From: Oscarella lobularis
Taxonomy: Eukaryota; Porifera; Homoscleromorpha; Homosclerophorida; Oscarellidae
Reading direction: 5' to 3'
Assembly: GCF_947507565.1 (NCBI RefSeq)
Contig: NC_089179.1
Location: 1,488,681-1,552,680, forward strand
DNA length: 64,000 nt
Below are positions 20,527-29,754 of this stretch, piece by piece. The notes below the pieces were generated by a model that worked only from the letters and a program-made list of their open reading frames with translations, was not told the DNA's origin and did not search any database. The stretch's first letter is position 1. Every line of letters starts with the position of its first letter. A program made the translations under genes and the position numbers.

Positions 20527-22245
20527 ATGGTGTCGTTTCTGGCGTTCGTTGCGCCGTTTCTCGTCGCAGCGAGCGGATCTTTCGTCGCAGAGCCGAACGC
20601 CTATGACATTGGAACCTTCGACGGTCGTATCGTCGCTTTCGGCGACCTAAACGGCGACAAGAGCACGGACGTCGTCCTCGCGAAGGGATCGCATCTAAAC
20701 GTCGCCCTGTGGAGCCGCTCGACCAACGCGTTCGCGCTGGAAAACCCAATAGACGCGCAAGACGCTATCGAAACGATTCGCGGCGTCGAATTGGCCGATT
20801 TCGACGGCGACGATCGGCTCGACGCGCTCGCGTTCGGAAACGATCAATCGGTCGTCCTTTGGGGCGCACCTCCCGCCGCCGACGCAATCTTCGACGACGA
20901 AAGAACGCCAATCGACGCGTGCCGGTCGAACGAATCGCTCGTCATCGACTGGAACGGCGATCTCCTACCCGACATACGAACGACGAGCTGTTCGACCGGA
21001 AAACCTATCGTGCTCGCGAGCAATCCGAATCGAACGTTCACGCGGCTCGTCGCCGACGAAACGACGATAGACGTCGCTTCGTCGAGCTTCGTCGACTTGA
21101 ACGGCGACTGCGTCGCCGATTTTTGGTCGTCGACGTACAATCGTGCGCGAGCGCGAAACGTTTTCGTCGTGCGCGTTCGCGGGGCGTCGGCATGGCAACA
21201 GGCGAATAGGTTCGAGATTCCGTCCGATCGGGCCGTCGTTTCGCCGTCGTTCGCCGACGTCAATGCCGACGGTTCGATTGACGTCGTCGTCGTTGTCAAC
21301 GGATCGACGGTCGTCGCCTATCTCAATCGACCGCAGTCGTCGACTGATTGCGTGGCAATTGACGATTTTGGGTCGGCTTTCCGTCGTCATTGGATTGTTT
21401 TGGAGGCCGATTTCTCTTTCTCTCCTTGGATTCGAGTTGGCGATGTCAATTTGGATGCGTATCCAGATTTGTTGGTCGTGAGAGATCGCAAGGCAGTTCT
21501 TCTCATCAATACCGAATCGTCGTCGTCTTCGAAAGACAGAACGTTTGAGATGTATAAGGGCGCTCCTTTAGGCGTCGACGGGAGCGCGGAAGACGCGCTC
21601 TTCTTTGACTTGGAGGACGATGGTATAATGGATATTTTGGTGGTGATTGCGGAAGGTGAAACGCGAACAACGATTCCTATTCTGAACCAGCTCTATTCCG
21701 ATTCCGAGTTCCTGCGAGTCACCGTTCTGTCAGGTTATTGTCCGGAGACGTCTGATTCGTGCGACGGTACTGGAAGTTCTCAGTTTGCTGTTCCCCAAAT
21801 AGGTGCTCTGATCAAATTTTCTACGACGGGACCTCAAGGGGGTCGACTTGTTTCAGCTGCAGCTCACTCGTCGGTTTCTGGATCCTACGCGTGCGGGCTT
21901 CCTTACGTCGTATTCGGCTTATCGCTGACTTCCAATTTTGTTGAGAAACTCAGCGTGGGAATTCCCTACGTGAATGGCTCTAAATTGCCGCTGTCTCGTA
22001 CATGGAAGTCAATCATTCCGAATTCACATCTCTATATATTGTCGAAGCCGGGAGGCAAGCCAAGCGAGTGGAGAAACGTTCTCTATTTGACTCCAAGCAA
22101 TAAGGTGTGGTACACGTTGGCCGTGTTTGCAGGTACCTGCCTTTTCTTTGGGATTACTGTGGGACTTTTGCACTGGCGGGAAAAGAGACAGGACGAGAGA
22201 GAGAAGCGGCAAGAGGCTCATAAGTTTCATTTCGATGCAATGTAG
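20527..22245 (+). CDS. ITFG1: T-cell immunomodulatory protein / integrin-alpha FG-GAP repeat protein 1
   Basis: This single-exon 572-residue type I membrane protein has a signal peptide (FLAFVAPFLVAASGS) and a seven-bladed FG-GAP beta-propeller. The Ca-binding loops repeat: GDLNGDKSTDVV, ADFDGDDRLDALAFG, DWNGDLLPDI, VDLNGDCVADFW, ADVNADGSIDVV, GDVNLDAYPDLLVV and DLEDDGIMDILVV. A transmembrane helix (YTLAVFAGTCLFFGITVGLL) and a short basic tail end at FHFDAM. Length and layout match ITFG1/TIP, a conserved surface glycoprotein. It is intronless, unlike most genes here, and lies 62 bp after DDX24. Confidence 0.9.
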   Translation: MVSFLAFVAPFLVAASGSFVAEPNAYDIGTFDGRIVAFGDLNGDKSTDVVLAKGSHLNVALWSRSTNAFALENPIDAQDAIETIRGVELADFDGDDRLDALAFGNDQSVVLWGAPPAADAIFDDERTPIDACRSNESLVIDWNGDLLPDIRTTSCSTGKPIVLASNPNRTFTRLVADETTIDVASSSFVDLNGDCVADFWSSTYNRARARNVFVVRVRGASAWQQANRFEIPSDRAVVSPSFADVNADGSIDVVVVVNGSTVVAYLNRPQSSTDCVAIDDFGSAFRRHWIVLEADFSFSPWIRVGDVNLDAYPDLLVVRDRKAVLLINTESSSSSKDRTFEMYKGAPLGVDGSAEDALFFDLEDDGIMDILVVIAEGETRTTIPILNQLYSDSEFLRVTVLSGYCPETSDSCDGTGSSQFAVPQIGALIKFSTTGPQGGRLVSAAAHSSVSGSYACGLPYVVFGLSLTSNFVEKLSVGIPYVNGSKLPLSRTWKSIIPNSHLYILSKPGGKPSEWRNVLYLTPSNKVWYTLAVFAGTCLFFGITVGLLHWREKRQDEREKRQEAHKFHFDAM

Positions 22246-22859
22246 TACATATCCGTATATATAAGAGAGATTTCTCTAATAGATAATCTTTATTGGTCGC
22301 TACGGGACGTCGACGGCGGCGCATGTGCTGGATAAAATTTCAACGACTCCTGCGAGCTACACTGCGACGGAGCAAATATACAAGTCGTCGAGGCTTCGGC
22401 TGCGTCTAAGTGAGTAAGCGTAATCGCTTTTTTGCAAAGCGGCGTTATCGCGTCGTTTTATAGCGCGAAAAACCCTCGAGGGGTCCCCCGATCTCCGTTT
22501 CTCTCTCCGGCTGAGCGTATTTGGTCTCTCGTGCTTTGGTCTTTGCTTGGGCGTTGTACTCGATTACATCGGAGCTGCAAAAAACGCAAAAGACAGCTCT
22601 TTCGCGAAGAAGGGCCTCTTTTCCTCAGCACGTGACCTTCGGCTCACCTCGGCGAGAATCGATTTAGCTGCCGAGACTATCTAAGGTACATATTACATAT
22701 TCTACGTGTTTGTGTTACCAGGTCAGGAAGGTCATCTTGATGATAAAAAAGGAAGACGTTCTCATTGGACCAATTTCTCTCTATTTCCAAAGTACTTCAT
22801 TTGATTCTCCCTCGCATCAGTTGTTTTGCCGTGTAGTTTCTCTCCCAATCCGACGAGGC
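22246..22859. other. No gene recognised
   Basis: This contains the ITFG1 3' flank and a CpG-rich stretch (22300-22660). A short open plus-strand piece (FIGRYGTSTAAHVLD, near 22290) has no start codon or partner exon, and I could not assign it. Confidence 0.4.
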
Positions 22860-23440
22860 AGACGCAGCCATCCCTCTGGGCCGAGAGCGAAAAGAGGCCG
22901 CACCTCTGCCGGGGCGATGGAGCGGCCCTACTCTTGGTGGTATGAGTGATAACTACCATCCCCCACTTGGGCAAGACGCTGTGGGCAAAATCGCGGTCCT
23001 CCCGGGTCTTGGGTTAATGACTCCCCCCGTGCCCCGGTGGCGAGGGTACCCCCTTTGGGCCTTAAAGGGGTATACTGAAGGCCTCAACCTGCGGGATGAT
23101 TGGGTGATCCCACCTCCTTGGGAGCTGGAGGTTAACTCGTCTAATGTGCTCTCCTCCTTGCGGCTTGGGTGAAAGTCGGCCCTGGATGACATGGGAGTAT
23201 GTCACACCCCTTGGACCTGGGGGGAAGTTAGGTCCCTGCTCACTCTCCTCAATGGGAGTGAGTTGAGAAGAGGACAAGGAGCGCCTAAGAAGACGACGTG
23301 GACAAGGAGCGCCGGACACCCACCCTCTCCATTGGGGAGAGGTGGGCAAAGCTCGCCTCCTCTATCTGGAGGAGGCGAGCAATTTGGGGAGGGGAGCGTA
23401 GCTTCTCTCTCCGCGCACCAACGAAGAAAGGAAGACTTTT
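22860..23440 (+). repeat. GC-rich block folding into serial hairpins; retroelement UTR or structured RNA
   Basis: At least eight inverted repeats follow one another. Examples are GGGCCG/CGGCCC (22878, 22923), CCCCTTT/AAAGGGG (23050, 23064), GGGAT/ATCCC (23093, 23107), ACCTCC/GGAGGT (23112, 23127), TGACAT/ATGTCA (23187, 23199), GGACCT/AGGTCC (23213, 23230), CTCACTC/GAGTGAG (23239, 23256), and a perfect 12-bp stem GCTCGCCTCCTC/GAGGAGGCGAGC (23351, 23369). A 14-bp direct repeat GGACAAGGAGCGCC occurs at 23272 and 23300. The composition differs sharply from the flanks. No credible protein is encoded. The arrangement suggests the untranslated end of a non-LTR element or a structured noncoding RNA. 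The strand is a guess. Confidence 0.5.
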
Positions 23441-24794
23441 GCTAATTTTTTGTACATCCGGGACTTTATTGAATAAAATTTAGACATGACTTTCCCTACA
23501 TTTGCTGCAGCCCTATCTAATGCGCGGCGCCAACTTGAACTCTAGCACGCTAGAGTATGAGTACAGCGCCCGCGCAAGCGAAACCCAAGTCTCAATGCGC
23601 ACTACCTACAAGTAGCACACATGAGACTGAGTTTCGAGAACTACATGGCCTTTGCATTCACGCAAAAGCCACGCGCGTGATTGTAATATGCGCCTACTAC
23701 CACTATGTCCAACTAGCTAAAAAATCCTTCTAGAGTCATTTTCTCTTCATCATTCAAGGATGCCTTTCTTGATGCACGACCATCTAAAAGAATAACATTG
23801 GGTTACAAACAGCTACTGTAGTTGAATTCATTGTATGTACCTTAGCCTTCTATTTGCTTCTGCGTAGGCGCGGCAATCTCAAAGGAAGCACTTTTCTAAT
23901 GGAAGCCCTTTTATAGAACAAGTTCTATTCAGAAAGTCAGGAGGCACTCTGTATCGACTATTACATTAGCTTACCAAAAACACAGCCAGGCCTATCTGTT
24001 CGCCTTCATTCGATCGTAGACTTTTTCACGCCGAAGGCCTTTGAAATCACCGATGAGTTTGGGGGCCGGTGAGCGTCACTTCGAAGAGACAGCGGCTGAA
24101 TGAATAACCTAGCGATGTAGTCGAATCGAAATCAATGCGAGCGTCACAGAGGTTCGGGCATCGTGGGAGAAGAGGGGCCCCCGATCGCGATCGTGAAGAA
24201 AACGACTGTGTCGGCGTTACGATAACGCATATATGCAATCGTTTATGGCAAAGCAGACGTCAAAATCCTTCGACGTCCCGTCGAAACCTGTGCACGAGCG
24301 ATTGCTGAGTTAGGGGGCCTCAGCTGCCAAGACATTAGGCTTCGGGGTTTCTAGACTTACCGCGAAAGCGAGTCTTCATCTGCCTTAAAACGAAAGCGTC
24401 GAAATCCTCGAGAATTCGTTCAAAGTCAGCCACGTGCGATCGGCCTTCGTGAGTCGTGACTACTTGATATCAGCTCCTACGTAAGAGGTAAGTTAATTTT
24501 AACGCAGTCAAGTTCAATAATTCTAATCAGGATCCTGAATAAAGGGTCTTGAAGGGGGAGCTCCACTTGCCACTGGCCACAGCAAATATGAGAACGAAAC
24601 CATATACACAATTCAGGTGGTGAATTGAGTAAAGGCACTAAAGGTTCTCACTCTTGCTGGGCCATGAAACAACCAAATCCAGACAGAAGGAATCTCCATA
24701 GCAGTGCACTCAGCTTAGAGAAGCAAATCACTGTTCTTCAAAATTTAATTTTGTTTGTATCTCTATGACTTTTTGCGACACAGAGAAATAGGAC
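23441..24794. other. Gene-poor stretch, possible unassigned minus-strand exons
   Basis: A GAATAAAA sequence lies near 23470. An inverted repeat CTCTAG/CTAGAG lies near 23543. Minus-strand exon-like pieces occur at about 24370-24450 (HVADFERILEDFDAFVLRQ, followed by the good donor GTAAGT) and about 24003-24065 (LIGDFKGLRREKVYDRMKA). They may be one small gene, but the frame joins could not be proved and the family is not recognised. Confidence 0.35.
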
Positions 24795-27700
24795 TCAGTG
24801 AAATGCTTGACTGCAATGATCTTATTGTGGCAAGTCAAATAACCAAATACGACGAACATTATTTACCTCAAATTTCCTGTGTTGACACTCAGCGACACAC
24901 ACCATGGATTCACGACCGGCAACTGTGTCCACGTATCATCTAAACCGAAAACATAAGAACAATCTCTATATAGACAAAACAAAAAGCAAGAAATAGAGGA
25001 ACCAGGTAAAATTTGTCGCCGTATTTGTCCTCCAAATCGAAGAGACTTTGCAACTGAAGGGCGACGTCCCATCGGCCTAGTCAGAATTGCTCATTAGCGG
25101 CCAAACTCACTTGACTCGCAGTTTGCCGTTCCATGATCTCCTCGTGACGCGTCGCGCATTCGTTGGCATCGTGATGACGCCCTAACATTCGATAAGCATC
25201 CTCTAAGCACGCGTAACCAATAGCAACTTCGACGTGACTGTCGCCAAAATTCTCTTGCTTGACCTCAAGACCGCGCTTGAGATGAACGAGAGCGTCGCCC
25301 GGTTTACCGTCGCGCACCAACGCCACTCCGAGATCGGTCGAAACAAACGCGATATCGGGATGATTCTCCGGATGACGTTGCAGACGAATTTCCAAGCTCT
25401 GCTGAAGAAAGTCCACGGCCCGCTCCCAATTCCCCAACGTCCGTTCGACGTTTCCCAATATATTCAAAGTAGTCGCCTTGTCGAGATGATCGTAGGGCAG
25501 CACTTGTTCCTGTATGCAAAGCGCTTCTTCGAGTCGCAGTCTCGCAATCGTCGGCTTCTGACTGACCAGGTATGCGCGCGCGAGCGACGTGAGCGTCAGA
25601 GCAATCAGCGGATGCTCGTAGCTGTGCAGCTGAACTCGAATTTCAAGAGCGCGCTGCAGCAAGTCGACGGCCAGCGCAGCGTTGACGGCCAGCGCAGCGT
25701 TGACGGCCAGCTCATCGTTGACGGCCAGCTCAGCGTCGACGGCCAGCTCAGCGTCGACGAAATTCGGCTCCAAGTTAACTCGTCCCAAGGCGACGAGCAC
25801 CTGAGCCAGTACGTGCGACGCCCGAGAAAAAGTGAAGGGGTTTTGCTCGCAGATTGTCAGCGCTTCTTTGAGAAGAAGTTTTCCCCTGTCCGCTTCGCCG
25901 AGGTCTTGGTACGTGCGACCGAGTAGCGTTAGCATCGCTGCCGTTTGAACGCTTCTTTTGCCGTCCCTGTCAACGTTCCTGCTGAGTTGAAGTCCTCTTT
26001 GGAGAATCTGCTTCGCGTCTTCTAGCTGACCGACATCAAGATGAAATCGTCCGAGTGTTTGTAGGCATTGCAGATGAAGAGCCGGCGGCGCATTTGGATT
26101 CCTTTCAGCGCCAGCCAACGCCTTTTTCGCGTACTTAATCGCCGTCGACGTCTCAAAGAGATCGTCGTAGGTTTTCGCCAGATCCAAGTTGACTCTGCTA
26201 ACAGTCACGGTGTCAGCATCTCCATAAAAAGCGAGAGCCTTTTCCAAATAGCCTTTTATCTGATCATGAACAGTTGCGAATCCTTCTTTCGTTGGCCTTC
26301 CCAAGCTGTCGAGAGCGTCGGCACACGCTACACACGCTTTGGCAAGCGTGCGTCTGACGTCTGTTCGAGATTCGGACGACACTTGGTCGATGACGTGAAC
26401 GAGATGAGGCAGAAGGAAGAGTTTGAGCGAGGTCCCTTTCCTTTCGTCGGTTTCTTCGTCCGCTTTGTCGTAGCATTCGGTAAGTGCTTGAAGGATTCGG
26501 ATTTTAGCTTGACTGTCGCTTTCGTCATTTGGGTTAATCTCCTCTGCAACGCGAAGAAGATTCTCGTCATTACGCGTTGCCTTTAGGATGGCGTCCCGCG
26601 TCGTCCTGTCGATGCTCAAGAGCTCGACAGCGACGTTTCTGAAAATAAATAGGCTGCACGCCTTCAAGGATGCTATATGCTGCTTCGTGGCCTTGACGTT
26701 TGATTGCTTAAAAAATTCTGTGAAGACACTAAAAGGGATTGGGTGAAGAGAGCAAATGCCGAAGACCAACAAGGACGCCCGAAGCGCGTCGTCTGATCGA
26801 CGATAGAGCATCTGATTTAAAGCAATCTGCGTCACTCGCAACGGAGACAATGTGTCATCATCGGAGAAATTCTCCTCGATAGCCAGCTGCTTGCCCTTGT
26901 ACAGCTCTTCCAGAAATTCCGAGTCCTCCCACTCAATATCCGCATCTTCAACGTATTTCACCACTGTAGCAAGAGACAACGGATGATAACCCAAAAGAGC
27001 TGCTATCTGAGCGAGAATGCCTTTGTTGACCGACTTGGCACATTCGCCTTGCGCACGGCGAAGAAGTTCCACCGAATCGCTTTCCGTCCAATCACGTGGC
27101 ATGGAGATTATTTCTGCGCAATCGCCCGAAGGAAAGAGGCGTCTATCGCACGTTGTCACCAACAGTTTCCCTTTTCCCCATCCAGTGTCGCGAGGAAACG
27201 GCAGAAGCGTTTTGACCTTTTCGAAGAATTCGTAATTGAGGTCGTCAAGGATCAATAGCCACTCGTTTGCCTTCTTCAGCTCGTTTTGAATATTGCGAGC
27301 ATGTTTTGACTCTGTGCATTGAGCAAAGTCGAATCCACCAGCCGGAGTCAATTCCTGACTGAGATCCAATAGGGTTCTCGAAAAAACTTCAGCCGATGAC
27401 AGTAGCAAAGAGCCCGTTACAAAGACGGCATCGTAATCATCACTTCGTTCCTCCTTTTTTCGTATCCAACGATCCTGATACTGACGAGCCAGCTCCGTCT
27501 TACCGCATCCTGGCGGGCCAACTAAATAAACTCCACAAACAGCCTCAGATGATGTTTTAACGTTCTTGGCGATCTCCTCAAAATGAACGGCAATCTCCTC
27601 GAGTTTTTCGCTCATTTTAATTGAACGACGAGGACGGCAATTCAGGTACACCTAATAGATGAATAATTTCAAATGCAACATATTCAGCCACAGTGCCTCC

Positions 27701-28114
27701 ACCTTTTTCACAATCGATTTCCTCTTACAATCTTCAGAACCTTAAGAACACAGCTCCTAACGCTTTCAGACGAGAAGCCTTCTCGGACATACCAGCCATG
27801 AAGTTATATATAGTCTCATAGGCGCTCTTGTGGTCCATTTTCACTAGTATTTCGTAGAGGTCATACAAAGTAATGCCACGCTTGCCGGCATCGATAAGTA
27901 GAGCTCTGGTCGGACTTCCCCCAATTCTGGCTGACTCGTTCTTGATCAGTTCGACTTCGTCTGTCGAGTACCTCAATCTCTCCTGCAATTCCGTCGCAAC
28001 ACCCCGCCAGTCTCGGTCGAGAGGATTAGGAGGATCTAGCTCTCGGCTCAGCTGAGACATTAGCTGATCGCAAATCCCGTTCAGCTTTATCTCTTTCGCG
28101 AGGGGAGAAACCAT
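24795..28114 (-). CDS. Death-NB-ARC-TPR protein (NLR/APAF1-like)
   Basis: Exon 1 (from 28114) encodes a Death domain: [61 protein letters not shown] short intron leads to a long exon with a STAND NTPase: Walker [16 protein letters not shown], Walker [26 protein letters not shown], and the GLPL-like motif [12 protein letters not shown]. About ten TPR-type repeats follow (for example [60 protein letters not shown]), as in kinesin-light-chain-type TPRs. The family assembles signalling platforms in immunity or cell death. The large exon can stop at 25081. A GTGAGT donor inside its end and in-phase exons (25003-25053, 24876-24930) suggest an alternative spliced C-terminus to about 24795. A short coding minisatellite interrupts the TPRs. 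Confidence 0.8.
25666..25755. repeat. 18-bp coding minisatellite, five units
   Basis: Five head-to-tail copies of an 18-bp unit (GACGGCCAGCGCAGCGTT and close variants) lie in frame in the Death-NB-ARC-TPR gene. They encode a six-residue repeat of the [12 protein letters not shown] type on the minus strand and lengthen a loop in the TPR array. Confidence 0.9.
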
Positions 28115-28150
28115 TGTTCCGACGAAAGGTGGTTAGCGTACGCTTCAAAC
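28115..28150. promoter_or_regulatory. 36-bp divergent promoter, Death-NB-ARC-TPR / SMARCB1
   Basis: Only 36 bp separate the two start codons, so an innate-immunity-type gene and a core chromatin-remodelling gene share one control region. A short palindrome (GCGTACGC) lies in the gap. No TATA box is visible. Confidence 0.45.
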
Positions 28151-28486
28151 ATGGCTGCTCTTCGTACGACTGGCGAAAAGCCGCTGTCCTTCACTCTAGA
28201 AGGCGACGAGCGATACGTCATCGGCTCCGAAATCGGGAACTACCTTCGCATGCCGCGCGGCTCCCTATACAAAAAATACCCGGCGTTATGGCGCCGAATG
28301 GCGACAATGGAAGAGCGGAAAAAGATCGCCGCCGGATTCGGCCACGGCAACTTAGCGACAAACATCACCCTTCTAAAGCTTACCGAAGTGGACGAAATCT
28401 TGCGCGGCGAAGACGAAAAATACCGAGCGCCGGCGTCGGAACAGTCTCGCCAACGCCAACGTCAACAACAGGAGAAACAGCAGCTA

Positions 28487-28518
<32 letters not shown>

Positions 28519-29738
28519 ACAGGAGAAACAGCAGCAGTTGCTTCTTATGCAGCAGCAGCAGCAGCAGCAGCAAACAACTGCAGCAACAACAGCAGCCTCA
28601 AGTCCAGCAACCGCCGCCGCACGGTAGAAAGGAACAACGGCAGTTCCATCATCATCGTCTTCATCAGTCGCCGACTCAGGTTCAGCAGGTTCCCGCTAAG
28701 CAAGCGAAGCGACTTCCCGCTTGGGCTCCTCCGTTGGCTGCATTGCCGGTCGGTTCGCATCATTTGGATCCCGTCCCTTGTGCGACGCCCATATGTCAGA
28801 GCAAAGTCGGTCAGAAGAAGATCGGCACCGCTAATTTGATGGACGTGTATGTGTAGGACTTTTCTTATATTCTTATATGATGATTACTTTTCGTGCGTGT
28901 GTGCAGGCTGGATGAAATGGATTCGGCGACTATTCGAGATAACGCGTCGCAACCGGAAGTATTGGTTCCAATACGACTTGACTTGGACATCGAAGGCCAC
29001 AAGTTGAGAGACACTTTCATGTGGAATAAGAACGGTAAGAGAAGAGAATGGGGCACTTTGTTTCCATAATGAAGTCTTTCCTTTTAGAAAAGATACTTCA
29101 GCCAGAGCAATTCGCTCTCATCATGTGCGACGATCTCGATCTTCCCACTCACATTTTCATTCCAGCCATAGCCGGAGCCATTCGACAGCACTGCGACCAA
29201 TTCTCTCCGGACGAGATTGCGTGCGATCACGAAGACAGACGAGTCATTATCAAAGTTCTCTCGCTCTCTCGTTCTCTCGTGTACCAATAATAAATGATTT
29301 CTTGTTTCGTTTAGCTCAATATTCACATTGGCAACATGTCGCTTACAGATCAATTCGAATGGGACATGTCGAATCCGGAGAACAGCCCAGGGGACTTTGC
29401 TCGTCAACTGTGCGCCGATCTGAGTCTGGGAGGCGAGTTTGCAACCGCTATCGAGTACAGCATTCGCGGCCAGTTGAGCTGGCACGCAAAAACGTACGCC
29501 TACAACGAAGCCCAATTGCCGCCTGTCGAAGTTGCTGTCCGACTCCAATCGGACGCTGACATGTGGAGCCCCAAGCTGGAGACCCTGTCTGATGCTGACT
29601 TGGAGAAGAAGTTGAGAGATCAAGATCGAAATACGAGGTATTTTGACGTTTTGGCGAGTGCCTGTCTTTTCCTACTCTTTTTTTTGTTCTGCGTACAGAC
29701 GAATGAGACGTCTAGCACAAGCCAATCCAACTTGGTAG
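28151..29738 (+). CDS. SMARCB1: SWI/SNF core subunit SMARCB1/SNF5
   Basis: This nuclear chromatin-remodelling subunit has an N-terminal winged-helix part ([40 protein letters not shown]) and a spacer with long Gln runs. The two SNF5 repeats follow ([19 protein letters not shown] and [20 protein letters not shown]), then [20 protein letters not shown] and the conserved C-terminus [21 protein letters not shown], ending 29738. The polyQ exon does not stay in frame with the conserved [12 protein letters not shown] and [10 protein letters not shown] that follow: the reading frame moves by one near 28537-28575. A 34-nt intron inside the Gln repeats or a single-base indel would restore it. Identity is secure; this junction is not. 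Confidence 0.88.
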
Positions 29739-29754
29739 CTAAAGCGAACGATAA

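Noticed and set aside
20709-21390. Arg-rich overlapping frames on both strands inside ITFG1
   Set aside because: They are shadows of GAC/GTC-rich coding sequence. The FG-GAP frame is unambiguous.
22762-23445. Short frames on both strands in the hairpin block
   Set aside because: The hairpins and repeats explain the openness. No reverse transcriptase or other mobile-element domain was found.
26068-26586. 172-codon plus-strand frame
   Set aside because: It is antisense to the TPR region of the NLR-like gene and has no independent support.
28114-28839. Plus-strand frame of 241 codons overlapping SMARCB1
   Set aside because: It is in neither of the two frames that match SMARCB1, and its composition is Arg/Ser-rich noise.
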